DNA from: an uncultured Rhodanobacteraceae bacterium
GTDB taxonomy: Bacteria; Pseudomonadota; Gammaproteobacteria; Xanthomonadales; SZUA-5
Reading direction: 5' to 3'
Assembly (NCBI GenBank): GCA_937928755.1
Contig: CALEZI010000049.1
Location: 1 to 64,000 of the forward strand
DNA: 64,000 bases
Shown: positions 7,813-15,848 of the stretch, one piece after another
How positions within the stretch are numbered: the first letter of the stretch is position 1
Layout of the letters: every line of letters begins with the position of its first letter
Translations under genes and position numbers: made by a program
Notes under the pieces: generated by a model
The model's database searches: none
What the model was told of the DNA's origin: nothing
What the model saw: only the letters and a program-made list of their open reading frames with translations

Positions 7813-10266
7813 CTACTCGTTGCGCAATGCCGTCAACGGCGCCACTCGCGTCGCCCTGCGCGCCGGCATGTAACAGGCCAGCAGCGCGGCGACACCCAGC
7901 GTGAGCAACACGGAGAGCAGCGTCAGGGGATCGCTGCTGTCGACGCCGAACAGTTGCGACTCCAGCACGCGGCCACCCATCAGCGCGGCAACCGCGCCGG
8001 CCACCAGGCCGATGCCGGCCAGCGTCATGCCCTGGCGCATCACCAGACGTTGGACATCGCTCGGACTGGCGCCGATCGCCAGACGTACGCCGATCTCGCC
8101 AGTCCGTTGTTGCACCGCGAAGGCGAGCACGCCATAGATGCCAACCGCCGCCAGCAGCAGAGCGACAGCCGCGAAGATCACCAGCAGCACCAGCGGCGCC
8201 ATGCGCCCCTCCAGGCTCAGCGTGATGCGTGCGTCGAGCGATTGCAGGTCGAAGACCGGTTGCAGCGGATCCACTCGCGCCACGGTGGCCTGGATCGGCT
8301 GCAACATTGCCGCGGCGTCGAGATCCGATTTCAACACCGCCATGGCGCCGGCACTGCCGTACTGCGACATGGCCAGGAAGTAGGTCTCCTTGGTGATCTG
8401 CTCGCTGAGCTGGCCGCGCTTGACCGTGCCGACGATGCCGATGATTTCGCCCTCGACGTCTTCAGCGCCACCGATGCCCGGCAGCTCCAGGCGCTGGCCG
8501 AGAGCATCGCCGTTCGGAAAGTGCTTGTCGGCCAGGTACTGATCGATCAGAACCACGCGAGCGCTGTCGGCGCGATCGCGCTCGTCGAACAATCGCCCGC
8601 GCAGCAGCGGGATACCCATCGCCTTGAAGTAGCCAGCGTCGGCGATGTGCACATAGCCATGCGGACCGGAGCTTCCCGGTGGCGTCTCGCGGCCGACGAT
8701 TTCGTACGATGCGGTCCAGTTGGCATTGCTGAAAGGCAGGTTGCTGATGAAGCCGACCTCGCGCATGCCCGGAACAGCACGCAACTCGGCCCCCAGGCGT
8801 TGGTAAAAGTCGGTTTGCGCGGCCGCATCGGCGTAACGTGAGCGCGGTAACGCCATGCGCACGCTGACCACGCCCTGGCGATCGAAACCGGGATCCTGCT
8901 GGTGCACGCGATCAAAGCTGCGCAACAGCAAGCCGGCGCCTACCAGCAGACACACGGCGAGAGCGATCTGCACCACCACCAGTGCACTGCGCAGGCGCTG
9001 GCCGACCCGGCTGCCGCCGCCACGGCCGCTCTCACGCAGCACCTCGGAGGCGCGCATGCCGTCCTGACCGAGCGCCGGCAGCGTACCGAACAGCAGACCT
9101 GTGACCAAGGCGACGCCGAAGGTGAACCAGAGCACGTTGGCGTCGATACCGATGCTGTCGCCGAGCAATGTCCGATCCAGGCCGAGCAAATGCAGGAAGC
9201 CTTGACTGAGATACGCCAGCAGTACGCCAGCGAGCCCCCCGATCATCGCCAGCAGCAGGGCTTCGCCAAGCAGTTGCCGCGCCAGGCGCCAACGGTCGGC
9301 GCCGAGCGCGGTGCGCACGCTGAGTTCGCGCCGGCGCGCCGACAGGCGCGTCAGGAACAGGTTGGCCACATTGGCGCAGGCGATCAGCAACACGACCACC
9401 ACCACCGACTGCAACAGCAGCAGCACCTCCTTCATCTGCCCGACCCACTGCTCGCGCAGCGATTTGGCATGGCCGGCGAAACCGCCGCCACGAATGAAGG
9501 CGGCACGCTCTGCGCCGTCCTCGGTAGTGGCCAGCCGGTCCGCCGCGGCAGACACCAGCGCCGCGAACTGGGCATCGAGCTCGGCAATCGTCGCGCCCGG
9601 CTTGAGGCGCCCGATCGATGCCGAAAATTCGTTGCCGCGTTCGTTGTCGCTGCGCTGTTCATCGGTGAAGGCAAACGGTGTCCACAGCGCCGTTTCCCGA
9701 TCCGGGAACGCGAAACCCTCGGGCATCACGCCGATCACCCGGTACGGTTCGTCGTTGAGGCGCACGTCGCGACCGATGATCGCCGGATCGCCGGCGTAGT
9801 GCGTCTGCCACGTCGAGTGGCTGAGCACGACCACCTTGTCGGCACCGATCCGCGCCTCGTCCTCGGTGAACGGGCGTCCCTGCGCCGGTTGCACACGCAG
9901 CGTGGTGAACAGGCTTGGCGTCGCACGCACCGCCACCAGGCGCGCCGGCCCCGACTCGTCGGCAATGTTGACGCTGCCCGACGTATACAGCGCAAGGTCC
10001 TCCAGACCCGGCGCCTGCTTGCGATCGAGGTAATCCGGGATCGAACTGCCGGCGTAATCGAGACCACTGGTCGGATAGCTGTTGTAGACCTCGACCAGGC
10101 GCTCGCCGTCCGGATACGGCAGCGGTTTCAGCAGCAATCCGTTGACCACGCTGAAGATTGCGGCGTTGGCGCCGATGCCGAGCGCCAGCGTGGCAATCGC
10201 CGCCAGCGAAAAGGCGCGATTGGCAACAAGGAAACGCAGACTCTGGCGCAGGCTGGAGAGGGCCAT
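7813..10266 (-). CDS. orphan MacB/FtsX-type ABC permease (ADOP family)
   Basis: An 817-residue inner-membrane permease with a MacB-type periplasmic domain after the first helix (LAAIATLALGIGANAAIFSVVNGLLL), a three-helix FtsX block around LIACANVANLFLTRLSARRRELSVR, a second helix and periplasmic domain, and a C-terminal FtsX block around QRTGEIGVRLAIGASPSDVQR. This double layout is that of the duplicated orphan permeases. As with the gene at 2583 there is no neighbouring ATPase. ATG at 10266 (MALSSLRQ) is preferred because GGAG precedes it by six bases; ATG at 10281 (MSESPMAL) in the same frame has no ribosome site. The two permeases are distant paralogues, not a recent duplication. Confidence 0.9.
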   Translation of the reverse strand: MALSSLRQSLRFLVANRAFSLAAIATLALGIGANAAIFSVVNGLLLKPLPYPDGERLVEVYNSYPTSGLDYAGSSIPDYLDRKQAPGLEDLALYTSGSVNIADESGPARLVAVRATPSLFTTLRVQPAQGRPFTEDEARIGADKVVVLSHSTWQTHYAGDPAIIGRDVRLNDEPYRVIGVMPEGFAFPDRETALWTPFAFTDEQRSDNERGNEFSASIGRLKPGATIAELDAQFAALVSAAADRLATTEDGAERAAFIRGGGFAGHAKSLREQWVGQMKEVLLLLQSVVVVVLLIACANVANLFLTRLSARRRELSVRTALGADRWRLARQLLGEALLLAMIGGLAGVLLAYLSQGFLHLLGLDRTLLGDSIGIDANVLWFTFGVALVTGLLFGTLPALGQDGMRASEVLRESGRGGGSRVGQRLRSALVVVQIALAVCLLVGAGLLLRSFDRVHQQDPGFDRQGVVSVRMALPRSRYADAAAQTDFYQRLGAELRAVPGMREVGFISNLPFSNANWTASYEIVGRETPPGSSGPHGYVHIADAGYFKAMGIPLLRGRLFDERDRADSARVVLIDQYLADKHFPNGDALGQRLELPGIGGAEDVEGEIIGIVGTVKRGQLSEQITKETYFLAMSQYGSAGAMAVLKSDLDAAAMLQPIQATVARVDPLQPVFDLQSLDARITLSLEGRMAPLVLLVIFAAVALLLAAVGIYGVLAFAVQQRTGEIGVRLAIGASPSDVQRLVMRQGMTLAGIGLVAGAVAALMGGRVLESQLFGVDSSDPLTLLSVLLTLGVAALLACYMPARRATRVAPLTALRNE

Positions 10267-10362
10267 CGGTGACTCCGACATGTGGTCTTGGGGCAACACA
10301 CACGCAAGGGTCGTGCCGGAGCGCGACGTTGACCCGAGTGCCAGCCCGATCGCCTTTGATCT

Positions 10363-10435
10363 GGTGGGTCCAGACTTGTCTGGACGCTCTCCTGGGTGTA
10401 CCTGCCAGAAGCGTCCAGACAAGTCTGGACCCACC
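10363..10435. repeat. paired palindromic (REP-like) repeat, TCCAGAC family
   Basis: A 25-bp unit at 10363-10387 containing the small palindrome TCCAGACTTGTCTGGA is followed, after 23 bases, by its exact reverse complement at 10411-10435. Each unit is itself a hairpin, and the pair can form one long stem. The same unit occurs near 12561-12796, 42993-43064 and 62061-62130. It lies upstream of the permease gene and may be a mobile REP-type element moved by a transposase elsewhere in the genome. Confidence 0.85.
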
Positions 10436-10470
10436 AAAGCCACTGCCCTGCTCCGATTTCACAGCTCTCG

Positions 10471-10534
10471 GACAGCCGAGTTCATCGCTTTCAGACAGCC
10501 GAGTTCATCGCTTTCGGACAGCAAAGTCCGAAAG
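10471..10534. repeat. 23-bp tandem duplication plus short hairpin
   Basis: A 23-bp unit starting GACAGCCGAGTTCATCGCTT is repeated head to tail at 10471-10493 and 10494-10516, with a partial third start at 10517. It overlaps a perfect nine-base stem, CTTTCGGAC at 10511-10519 and GTCCGAAAG at 10526-10534, just beyond the stop of the M56 gene, where it could act as a weak terminator. No T-tract is seen. Confidence 0.6.
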
Positions 10535-10546
10535 TGGACGGCCTTC

Positions 10547-12070
10547 TTACCCAGCGGGCGGTGTCTCCTGGTCGAGCTCGAACTTGACCGGCGCGCGCAT
10601 GCGGGCCGGCAGGGCACCGGGTGGATGGTTCTGCGGATTCAGCCACCAGCCGCGGGCAGCCGCAACCGCGGCGGCGTCGAACACACCCGGTGGGGTTGCC
10701 GACACCACGGCAACGTCGCGCACCACGCCATTGGCGTCGACGTCGAGGTCGAGCACGACCTCGCCTTCGATCCGGTTGTCCAGCGCCGACTTGGGATAAC
10801 GCGGCGGCGTGCGCACGTCGGCGAGTCGGTCGGACCCGCCATCGAGGCCGGAACCGGGAGCACCTTGATGTTGCTTGACCCAGTAGGTGACGCTGATTGC
10901 CGGTTGGGTGTCGGCGTCGATCGAGATCGTGCCCGGCGTGCCGGGCGCGACCGCAATGGTCGGCGATCCGATGTCCTTGCCGGCAACGCGGATTCGACTG
11001 GCGACGTAGAGCATGCCGTCGGCGCCGGGGTTGACCTTGAGGTCGACTTCGTCGTCGTCGCTGCGAATTCCCGCGAGTTCGCCTTCGGCGACGATCAGAC
11101 TCGGCATTTGCGGCGCCTGTCCGGGTTGCGTCAACAGCAAACGCACGGCGTAGAGGCGATCGCCTGCGGCGACCGCGCGCTCTGGCTGCGCCGCCCACAC
11201 CGCCAGCGACAGCAGCATCGAAAGCAGCGCAATCAGCAGCAGTCCCCGGCGGCGACCGGTCGGGCCTGGCAAGGCTTGGTTCAACATCTGGATACGCTCC
11301 TTCAATGGGTGGCCGTCGGGCCAGTGGCAACCGAGTGGCGCAGGTCGGCGCTGCTCGGCCAGTTGGGTTTGCAGCATGGCGTCGGCGTAAGCGCGGCGCG
11401 CCCGCGGCCGGTTCTCGAGCACGCGTGCATCGCAGGCCAGCTCCTGGTCGAAACGGAACCGTCGCAATGCCCACCAGACGACCGGATTGAACCAGGCGGC
11501 ACAGGCGACGGCATGGGCCAGCGCGATGGCGCCGGTATCGCCGGCGCCGAGATGCGCGCGTTCGTGGTCGAGCATCAACCGCTGTTGCTCGTGCGTGTAG
11601 CGTTGCGCAAAGTCCAGCGGCAACACGATGAACGGCCGCCAGTGACCCACCAACATGGGCCCGCCGACATGCGCGCTGAGAAAGCTGCGATCGCCATGCG
11701 GCAACAACGGATGCAATGAGCCGATGAACCGTCTCTGGCGCACCAGCAGAATCACGGCCAGCAGCAAGGTGCCGCCGATCCAGACCCACGCCAGCCAGTC
11801 GGGATAACGCGCTGCCGCGACATCGGCGATGGCGACGGTGGAGATCGGGCCGAGACTCGCCATCGGCATCAGCCACTCGACTTCGATCGCGCGCTGCGGT
11901 GCCGGCAGCGCGCTGGCAGCCATCGCGATCAACGGCAGATACCAGAGGCCGTAAGCCACGCGCGCCCCCAGCCAGCGCCGCAATGGCACGCGCAGCGCCA
12001 GCACCAGCAGCAGCGCCGCAGTCAGCGCCAGCAGCGCCTCAAGCAGTGCCGCTTCGAGCTCATTGATCAT
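10547..12070 (-). CDS. M56 (BlaR1-like) membrane peptidase fused to a TonB C-terminal domain
   Basis: A 507-residue inner-membrane protein. Helices near residues 8-27, 38-56 and 92-111 lead to an M56 zinc-peptidase domain with HERAH at 169-173 and the third ligand in FDQELACDARVL (Glu about 210). A further helix (about 272-292) is followed by a periplasmic region ending in a TonB C-terminal fold (from RYPKSALDNRIEGEVVLDLD, about residues 405-500). BlaR1/MecR1 relatives sense envelope signals and cleave the partner BlaI/MecI repressor. The TonB domain replaces the penicillin-binding sensor, so the ligand is unlikely to be a beta-lactam. Its start overlaps the end of the blaI-like gene by 11 bases, implying coupled translation. 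Confidence 0.9.
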   Translation of the reverse strand: MINELEAALLEALLALTAALLLVLALRVPLRRWLGARVAYGLWYLPLIAMAASALPAPQRAIEVEWLMPMASLGPISTVAIADVAAARYPDWLAWVWIGGTLLLAVILLVRQRRFIGSLHPLLPHGDRSFLSAHVGGPMLVGHWRPFIVLPLDFAQRYTHEQQRLMLDHERAHLGAGDTGAIALAHAVACAAWFNPVVWWALRRFRFDQELACDARVLENRPRARRAYADAMLQTQLAEQRRPAPLGCHWPDGHPLKERIQMLNQALPGPTGRRRGLLLIALLSMLLSLAVWAAQPERAVAAGDRLYAVRLLLTQPGQAPQMPSLIVAEGELAGIRSDDDEVDLKVNPGADGMLYVASRIRVAGKDIGSPTIAVAPGTPGTISIDADTQPAISVTYWVKQHQGAPGSGLDGGSDRLADVRTPPRYPKSALDNRIEGEVVLDLDVDANGVVRDVAVVSATPPGVFDAAAVAAARGWWLNPQNHPPGALPARMRAPVKFELDQETPPAG

Positions 12071-12437
12071 CGCGCATGCCCTCGATCAGCGCCTTGAGCT
12101 CGGCGATGTCGCGTTCGCTGAGTTTGCGCTGCTTGCTGAAGTGCGCCACCAACGGCGCCACGCGGCCACCGAACCAGCGATCGAGCAGACTCTCGCTTTG
12201 CTGCGCCAGCCATTCCTCGCGCTGCAGCACCGGCGCATACAAGTAGCGGCGACCATCCTTGTCGGCGCGAATCGCCCCCTTGTTGAGCAAACGGTTGAGC
12301 AAGGTCTTGATGGTGGCATCCTGCCAGTCCTGCTCCCCTTCCAGCGCTCCGATGATGTCTTCGGCAGTCGCCGGGTGGCGCTGCCAGAGTATCGCCATCA
12401 CTACCGATTCGGCGTCGCTGATGAGGGGTGTCGACAT
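12060..12437 (-). CDS. BlaI/MecI family transcriptional repressor
   Basis: A 125-residue winged-helix repressor: residues 1-75 carry the DNA-binding domain (ISDAESVVMAILWQRHPATAEDI and the recognition region DATIKTLLNRLLNKGAI), and the C-terminal helices dimerise. Relatives bind TACA-type dyads and are inactivated when the partner M56 peptidase triggers their cleavage. The gene is first in a two-gene operon with the M56-TonB gene and sits directly beside two dyads at 12451-12489, so autoregulation is likely. ATG at 12437 (MSTPLISD) is the family-typical start; longer in-frame starts run into the palindrome array. No strong ribosome site is visible. Confidence 0.92.
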   Translation of the reverse strand: MSTPLISDAESVVMAILWQRHPATAEDIIGALEGEQDWQDATIKTLLNRLLNKGAIRADKDGRRYLYAPVLQREEWLAQQSESLLDRWFGGRVAPLVAHFSKQRKLSERDIAELKALIEGMRDDQ

Positions 12438-12450
12438 GCGGAGTTTTCGC

Positions 12451-12489
12451 TTACATGTGTAATCGGAAGCTAGGATTACACAAGTAATC
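12451..12489. promoter_or_regulatory. BlaI-type operator pair
   Basis: Two adjacent dyads, TTACATGTGTAATC (12451-12464) and GATTACACAAGTAATC (12474-12489), resemble the TACA/TGTA operators of BlaI/MecI repressors. GTGTAATC and GATTACAC also form a perfect inverted pair with nine bases between. They lie 14-52 bases upstream of the repressor start, consistent with autoregulation of the operon. Confidence 0.7.
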
Positions 12490-12544
12490 GTTACCCGCAA
12501 GCAAATTTGCATGGCGCGACAGACGTTCGGCTGGCCTTGCATGG

Positions 12545-12796
12545 CCTTTGCCCTTGTGGCTCCAGACTTGTCTGGACGCTTCAGCCCTTTGCCCTTGTGG
12601 CTCCAGACTTGTCTGGACGCTTCAGGCTTTTGCCCTTGTAGGTCCAGACTTGTCTGGACGCTTTCGGCCTTTGCCCTTGTGGCTCCAGACTTGTCTGGAC
12701 GCTTCAGACCTTTGCTCCTGCAGGCCCAGACTTGCCTGCAGGCTTTCTGCCTTTGCTCCTGAGAATCACAAGCGTCCAGACAAGTCTGGACCCACC
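12545..12796. repeat. 41-bp tandem array of palindromic units plus one inverted unit
   Basis: The palindrome TCCAGACTTGTCTGGA starts at 12561, 12602, 12643 and 12684, an exact 41-base period, and a diverged fifth copy is in phase at 12725. Each unit also carries CCTTTGCCCTTG or a close variant. An oppositely oriented copy at 12772-12796 closes the array and could pair with any forward unit. This fills most of the gap between the blaI-like operators and the SDR gene. It is not a CRISPR: the inter-palindrome sequence is conserved too. Confidence 0.9.
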
Positions 12797-12876
12797 AGGT
12801 CCAAGTCCGGATTCTCGCTTGCGTGCGGACACCGGCATCGCGAAACTGCACGTCGCCACCATTCGACGCAGCAGCC

Positions 12877-13623
12877 ATGAACCCTATCCCCTCGATCGTG
12901 ATGTCACTGATCCTCGGCGCCAGCAGTCCGTCCAGCGAGGCCACCGATCAACTCACCGTACTCGTGACCGGCGCCAATCGTGGCATCGGCCTCGAATACG
13001 CACGCCAGTTCGCCGACAAGGGTTATCGAGTGATCGGAACCGCGCGCGATCCAGCCGCCGCCACGGAGCTGGCAACGATCGCCGAACGCGTCGAAGCACT
13101 CGACGTCAGCGACGCCGCCAGCGTTGCAGCGCTCGCAAAGCGCCTCGAAGGTGAGCCGATCGACATCCTGGTCAACAACGCCGGCATCTTCGATCGCGGC
13201 GACACCAGCATCGACAAGGTCGATTTCGCAAAGATGGAACAGACTCTCGCGGTCAATACCCTGGGCCCTCTGCGCATGATCCAGGCGCTGCTGCCCAATC
13301 TGCGCCAGGGTCAACGCAAGCTGGTGGTCAACATGTCGTCGCAACTGGGCAGCATTGCCGGATCCACCGGTACCTGGTACGCCTACCGGACCAGCAAGGC
13401 CGCGCTGAACCAGATCACCAGGACCCTGAGCGTCGAGCTGGCCAAGGAGGGCTTTGTCTGCGTTGTCGTGCACCCCGGCTGGGTGCGCACCGACATGGGC
13501 GGCGCGGCGGCAACCTACACGCCGGAAGAGAGCGTGAGCGGCCTGGTCGGGCTGATCGAGAAACTCGGGCCTGCCGACAACGGCCGCTTCTTCGATTTCC
13601 AGGGCAAGACGATTCCCTGGTAG
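12877..13623 (+). CDS. SDR family NAD(P)-dependent oxidoreductase
   Basis: A 248-residue classical short-chain dehydrogenase. The Rossmann motif TGANRGIG is at residues 31-38, NNAG at 100-103, catalytic Ser near 154-155 and the YRTSK pair Tyr170/Lys174. The first 23 residues are an extension before the beta strand LTVLVTGAN; a start at 12901 (MSLILGAS) would shorten it. It resembles the C-factor/sniffer-like SDR group, but the substrate is unknown. Neither start has a good ribosome site. It stands alone after the palindrome array. Confidence 0.88.
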   Translation: MNPIPSIVMSLILGASSPSSEATDQLTVLVTGANRGIGLEYARQFADKGYRVIGTARDPAAATELATIAERVEALDVSDAASVAALAKRLEGEPIDILVNNAGIFDRGDTSIDKVDFAKMEQTLAVNTLGPLRMIQALLPNLRQGQRKLVVNMSSQLGSIAGSTGTWYAYRTSKAALNQITRTLSVELAKEGFVCVVVHPGWVRTDMGGAAATYTPEESVSGLVGLIEKLGPADNGRFFDFQGKTIPW

Positions 13624-13717
13624 TCGATTTTGTCCTTCGCAGCGCCATGTCCTGCCGGGGCACCTGGCTGGTCGAGTCGCGGGTGCCTTGAGGGCGCACT
13701 GCGCGTATCGTGCGCAC

Positions 13718-14062
13718 ATGAACACACCCCCGAACTGCCCCAAATGCAACTCCGCCTTCACCTACGAAGACGGCCCCAACTTCGTTTGCCCCGAGTGCGC
13801 CCATGAGTGGCCACGCGAAGAGGCGGCTGCGGCGAGCGAATCCGCACGCGTGGTGCGCGATGCGGTCGGCAATGAACTGAAGGACGGCGACAGCGTCACC
13901 GTGATCAAGGACCTCAAGGTCAAGGGCTCGTCATCGGTGGTGAAGGTCGGAACCAAGGTCAGGAACATCCGTCTGGTCGACGGTGACCATGACATCGACT
14001 GCCGCATTGAAGGCATCGGCTCGATGGGCCTGAAGTCGGAGTTCGTGAAGAAGGCAACCTGA
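13718..14062 (+). CDS. yjdM: PhnA/YjdM-family zinc-ribbon protein
   Basis: A 114-residue cytosolic protein with an N-terminal zinc ribbon (CPKCNSAFTYEDGPNFVCPEC, four cysteines at about residues 7-27) and a small SH3-like beta domain (DGDSVTVIKDLKVKGSS to the C-terminus). The length and motifs fit the PhnA/YjdM family, whose name comes from phosphonate loci but whose function is not established. The start at 13718 places the ribbon at the N-terminus. The gene is single, with no phosphonate genes nearby. Confidence 0.92.
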   Translation: MNTPPNCPKCNSAFTYEDGPNFVCPECAHEWPREEAAAASESARVVRDAVGNELKDGDSVTVIKDLKVKGSSSVVKVGTKVRNIRLVDGDHDIDCRIEGIGSMGLKSEFVKKAT

Positions 14063-14316
14063 TCCAGCCTGGTGGGTCATTGGCTGAACGGGTTGCGCCG
14101 TTGACCCGATTGCAGCGTTGTTCCTGGAGTTTGCGCACCGAGGCCGGTTCGCAGGATTCACGCGGCGAGCGCCCGCGATGCGCCGTTTTGCTCCCGCTGC
14201 GACCCGCGCGCCCTTCAGCGCATCCTGTTGCAGGGTCTGCCTGAGTTTCGCCCAGCGCACGGCCCGATCCACCGATGCATGCCGCGGCGACCCGATCGAC
14301 TGCAGGAGGAAGCACG

Positions 14317-15783
14317 ATGAACTCAGCTTGCGCGCGCAACTGCTGCTGGCTCGCTGCAGTGACCCTGCTGTGTACTCGCGGCGTCGACGCACAGGACTAC
14401 ACCGCCATCGACGCCGACTTGCGCGCCGGCACCTACGGTCCGGTCAATTCGCTGCTGCTGCAGCATCGCGGGGAAATGGTTTACGAGGGCTATTTCCGCG
14501 GCAGCGACAGCGACGATCTGCAATTGCTGAATTCGGTCACCAAGAGCATCGGCGCAACCTTGATCGGCATTGCCGAGCGCCGCGGACTGTTGCGTACCGA
14601 CGAGTCGATCGCCAGCCTGCTGCCGCAGTACCACTGGCAGGCACCCGCACTGGCAGCGAACGCCGGCATCAGCCTCGACGCCATCTTGCGTATGCGTCAT
14701 GGCATCACCTGGGACGAGTTCACTTTCGGGTTTACCGATCCGCGCAATTCCGCGGTGCAGATGTTCGCCAGCGGCGACTGGTATCTGAATGTGCTGACGC
14801 GTCCGCGCAGCGCCAGTGTCGGCTTCACCTACAGCACCGGCGTATCGACATTGATGAGCGGCGTGCTGCGCCAGCGCGCAGGGCAATCGCCGCAGCAATT
14901 GTTCGCGCAGTGGTTGGCGCAGCCACTCGGCATCGAGCATTGGGACTGGGAGCTGTGGAGCCCTCAGGGACCCGGCAGCGGACAACGCAGCTTCCCGTTC
15001 GACGATGCCCCGCTGGGCGTTGGCCTGTGGCTGCGCCCGCGCGATCTGTTGAAGGTCGGCGAACTGTACTTGCACGATGGACGCCATGCCGGTCAGCGCC
15101 TGCTCGATGCCGAGTGGATCGCGCGCAGTTGGACCACTTACAGCGACGCCAGCAGCGATGCCTATTTCGCCGGCGCCGAGGACTTCGGCTACGGCCAGCA
15201 GTGGTGGTTTCGCGCAATGATCGCTGCCGACGGCGAGCGCCACGCCTGCTGGTATGCCAATGGCGCCGGGCGTCAGTACCTGATCGTCTGTCCCGACGAT
15301 GAACTGATCGTGGTCAGCACCGGCGATTCCTATTCCTACAGCGGACCCGGCGTGCTGACGCTGCTGCGCGAACAGGTGTTGCCGGCACTGCCGCGGCGCA
15401 TCAGCGCGGCGCTGAACGGCAGTTACTACGAGCCGGCTAGCGATGGTCAGGGACTGCAGATCGAGATTTTCGACGCGCAGCAACGCGCCATCGCCTATTG
15501 GTACACCTACAACGCCAGCGGCGAGCCGCGCTGGTACGTGCTGCTCGGCCGCATCGTCGACGACGAGGTGCAGTTCGAACAGATCCTGCGCGCGCAGGGC
15601 GGGCGCTTCCGTGCCGGTCCGGCGGCGCAACTGCCGCTGGTCGGCAACGCGCGACTGACCTGGCAATCGTGCACCCAGGCGCGCCTCGACTACGACTTCG
15701 ACCAGGGCAGCGGCAGCTATCCGTTGCAGCGGCTGACCGGAAGCTGTGCAGCGGACCATTCGCCGAGCGCGAGCACGCGATAG
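14317..15783 (+). CDS. secreted beta-lactamase-fold serine hydrolase
   Basis: A 488-residue exported protein. A signal peptide covers residues 1-25 (ending GVDA before QDY). The class C beta-lactamase/esterase fold follows, with the nucleophile motif SVTK (Ser73-Lys76) and a YST tripeptide at about 172-174 in place of the usual YxN. The last 100 residues form a separate beta domain (GSYYEPASDGQGLQIEIF ... YTYNASGEPRWYVLLGR) of a kind often found at the ends of secreted Xanthomonadales proteins. GGAGGA lies six bases before ATG 14317, fixing the start. Likely an esterase or peptidase in the periplasm or medium; the substrate is unknown. Confidence 0.87.
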   Translation: MNSACARNCCWLAAVTLLCTRGVDAQDYTAIDADLRAGTYGPVNSLLLQHRGEMVYEGYFRGSDSDDLQLLNSVTKSIGATLIGIAERRGLLRTDESIASLLPQYHWQAPALAANAGISLDAILRMRHGITWDEFTFGFTDPRNSAVQMFASGDWYLNVLTRPRSASVGFTYSTGVSTLMSGVLRQRAGQSPQQLFAQWLAQPLGIEHWDWELWSPQGPGSGQRSFPFDDAPLGVGLWLRPRDLLKVGELYLHDGRHAGQRLLDAEWIARSWTTYSDASSDAYFAGAEDFGYGQQWWFRAMIAADGERHACWYANGAGRQYLIVCPDDELIVVSTGDSYSYSGPGVLTLLREQVLPALPRRISAALNGSYYEPASDGQGLQIEIFDAQQRAIAYWYTYNASGEPRWYVLLGRIVDDEVQFEQILRAQGGRFRAGPAAQLPLVGNARLTWQSCTQARLDYDFDQGSGSYPLQRLTGSCAADHSPSASTR

Positions 15784-15848
15784 CGCCTCACGCGCGCCCA
15801 ATCCCGATAGCATCGGCCTCTGGTCCACTCAACCCGAAGGCACCCGCC

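Noticed and set aside
12511..12762. Open frame through the palindrome array with repeated Pro-Asp-Leu-Ser-Gly-Arg
   Set aside because: The repeats come from the DNA array; several frames are open at once, as expected for repeats without stops.
12545..12796. Regularly spaced repeats that could be a CRISPR array
   Set aside because: The whole 41-base unit is conserved, there are no variable spacers, and no cas genes are present.
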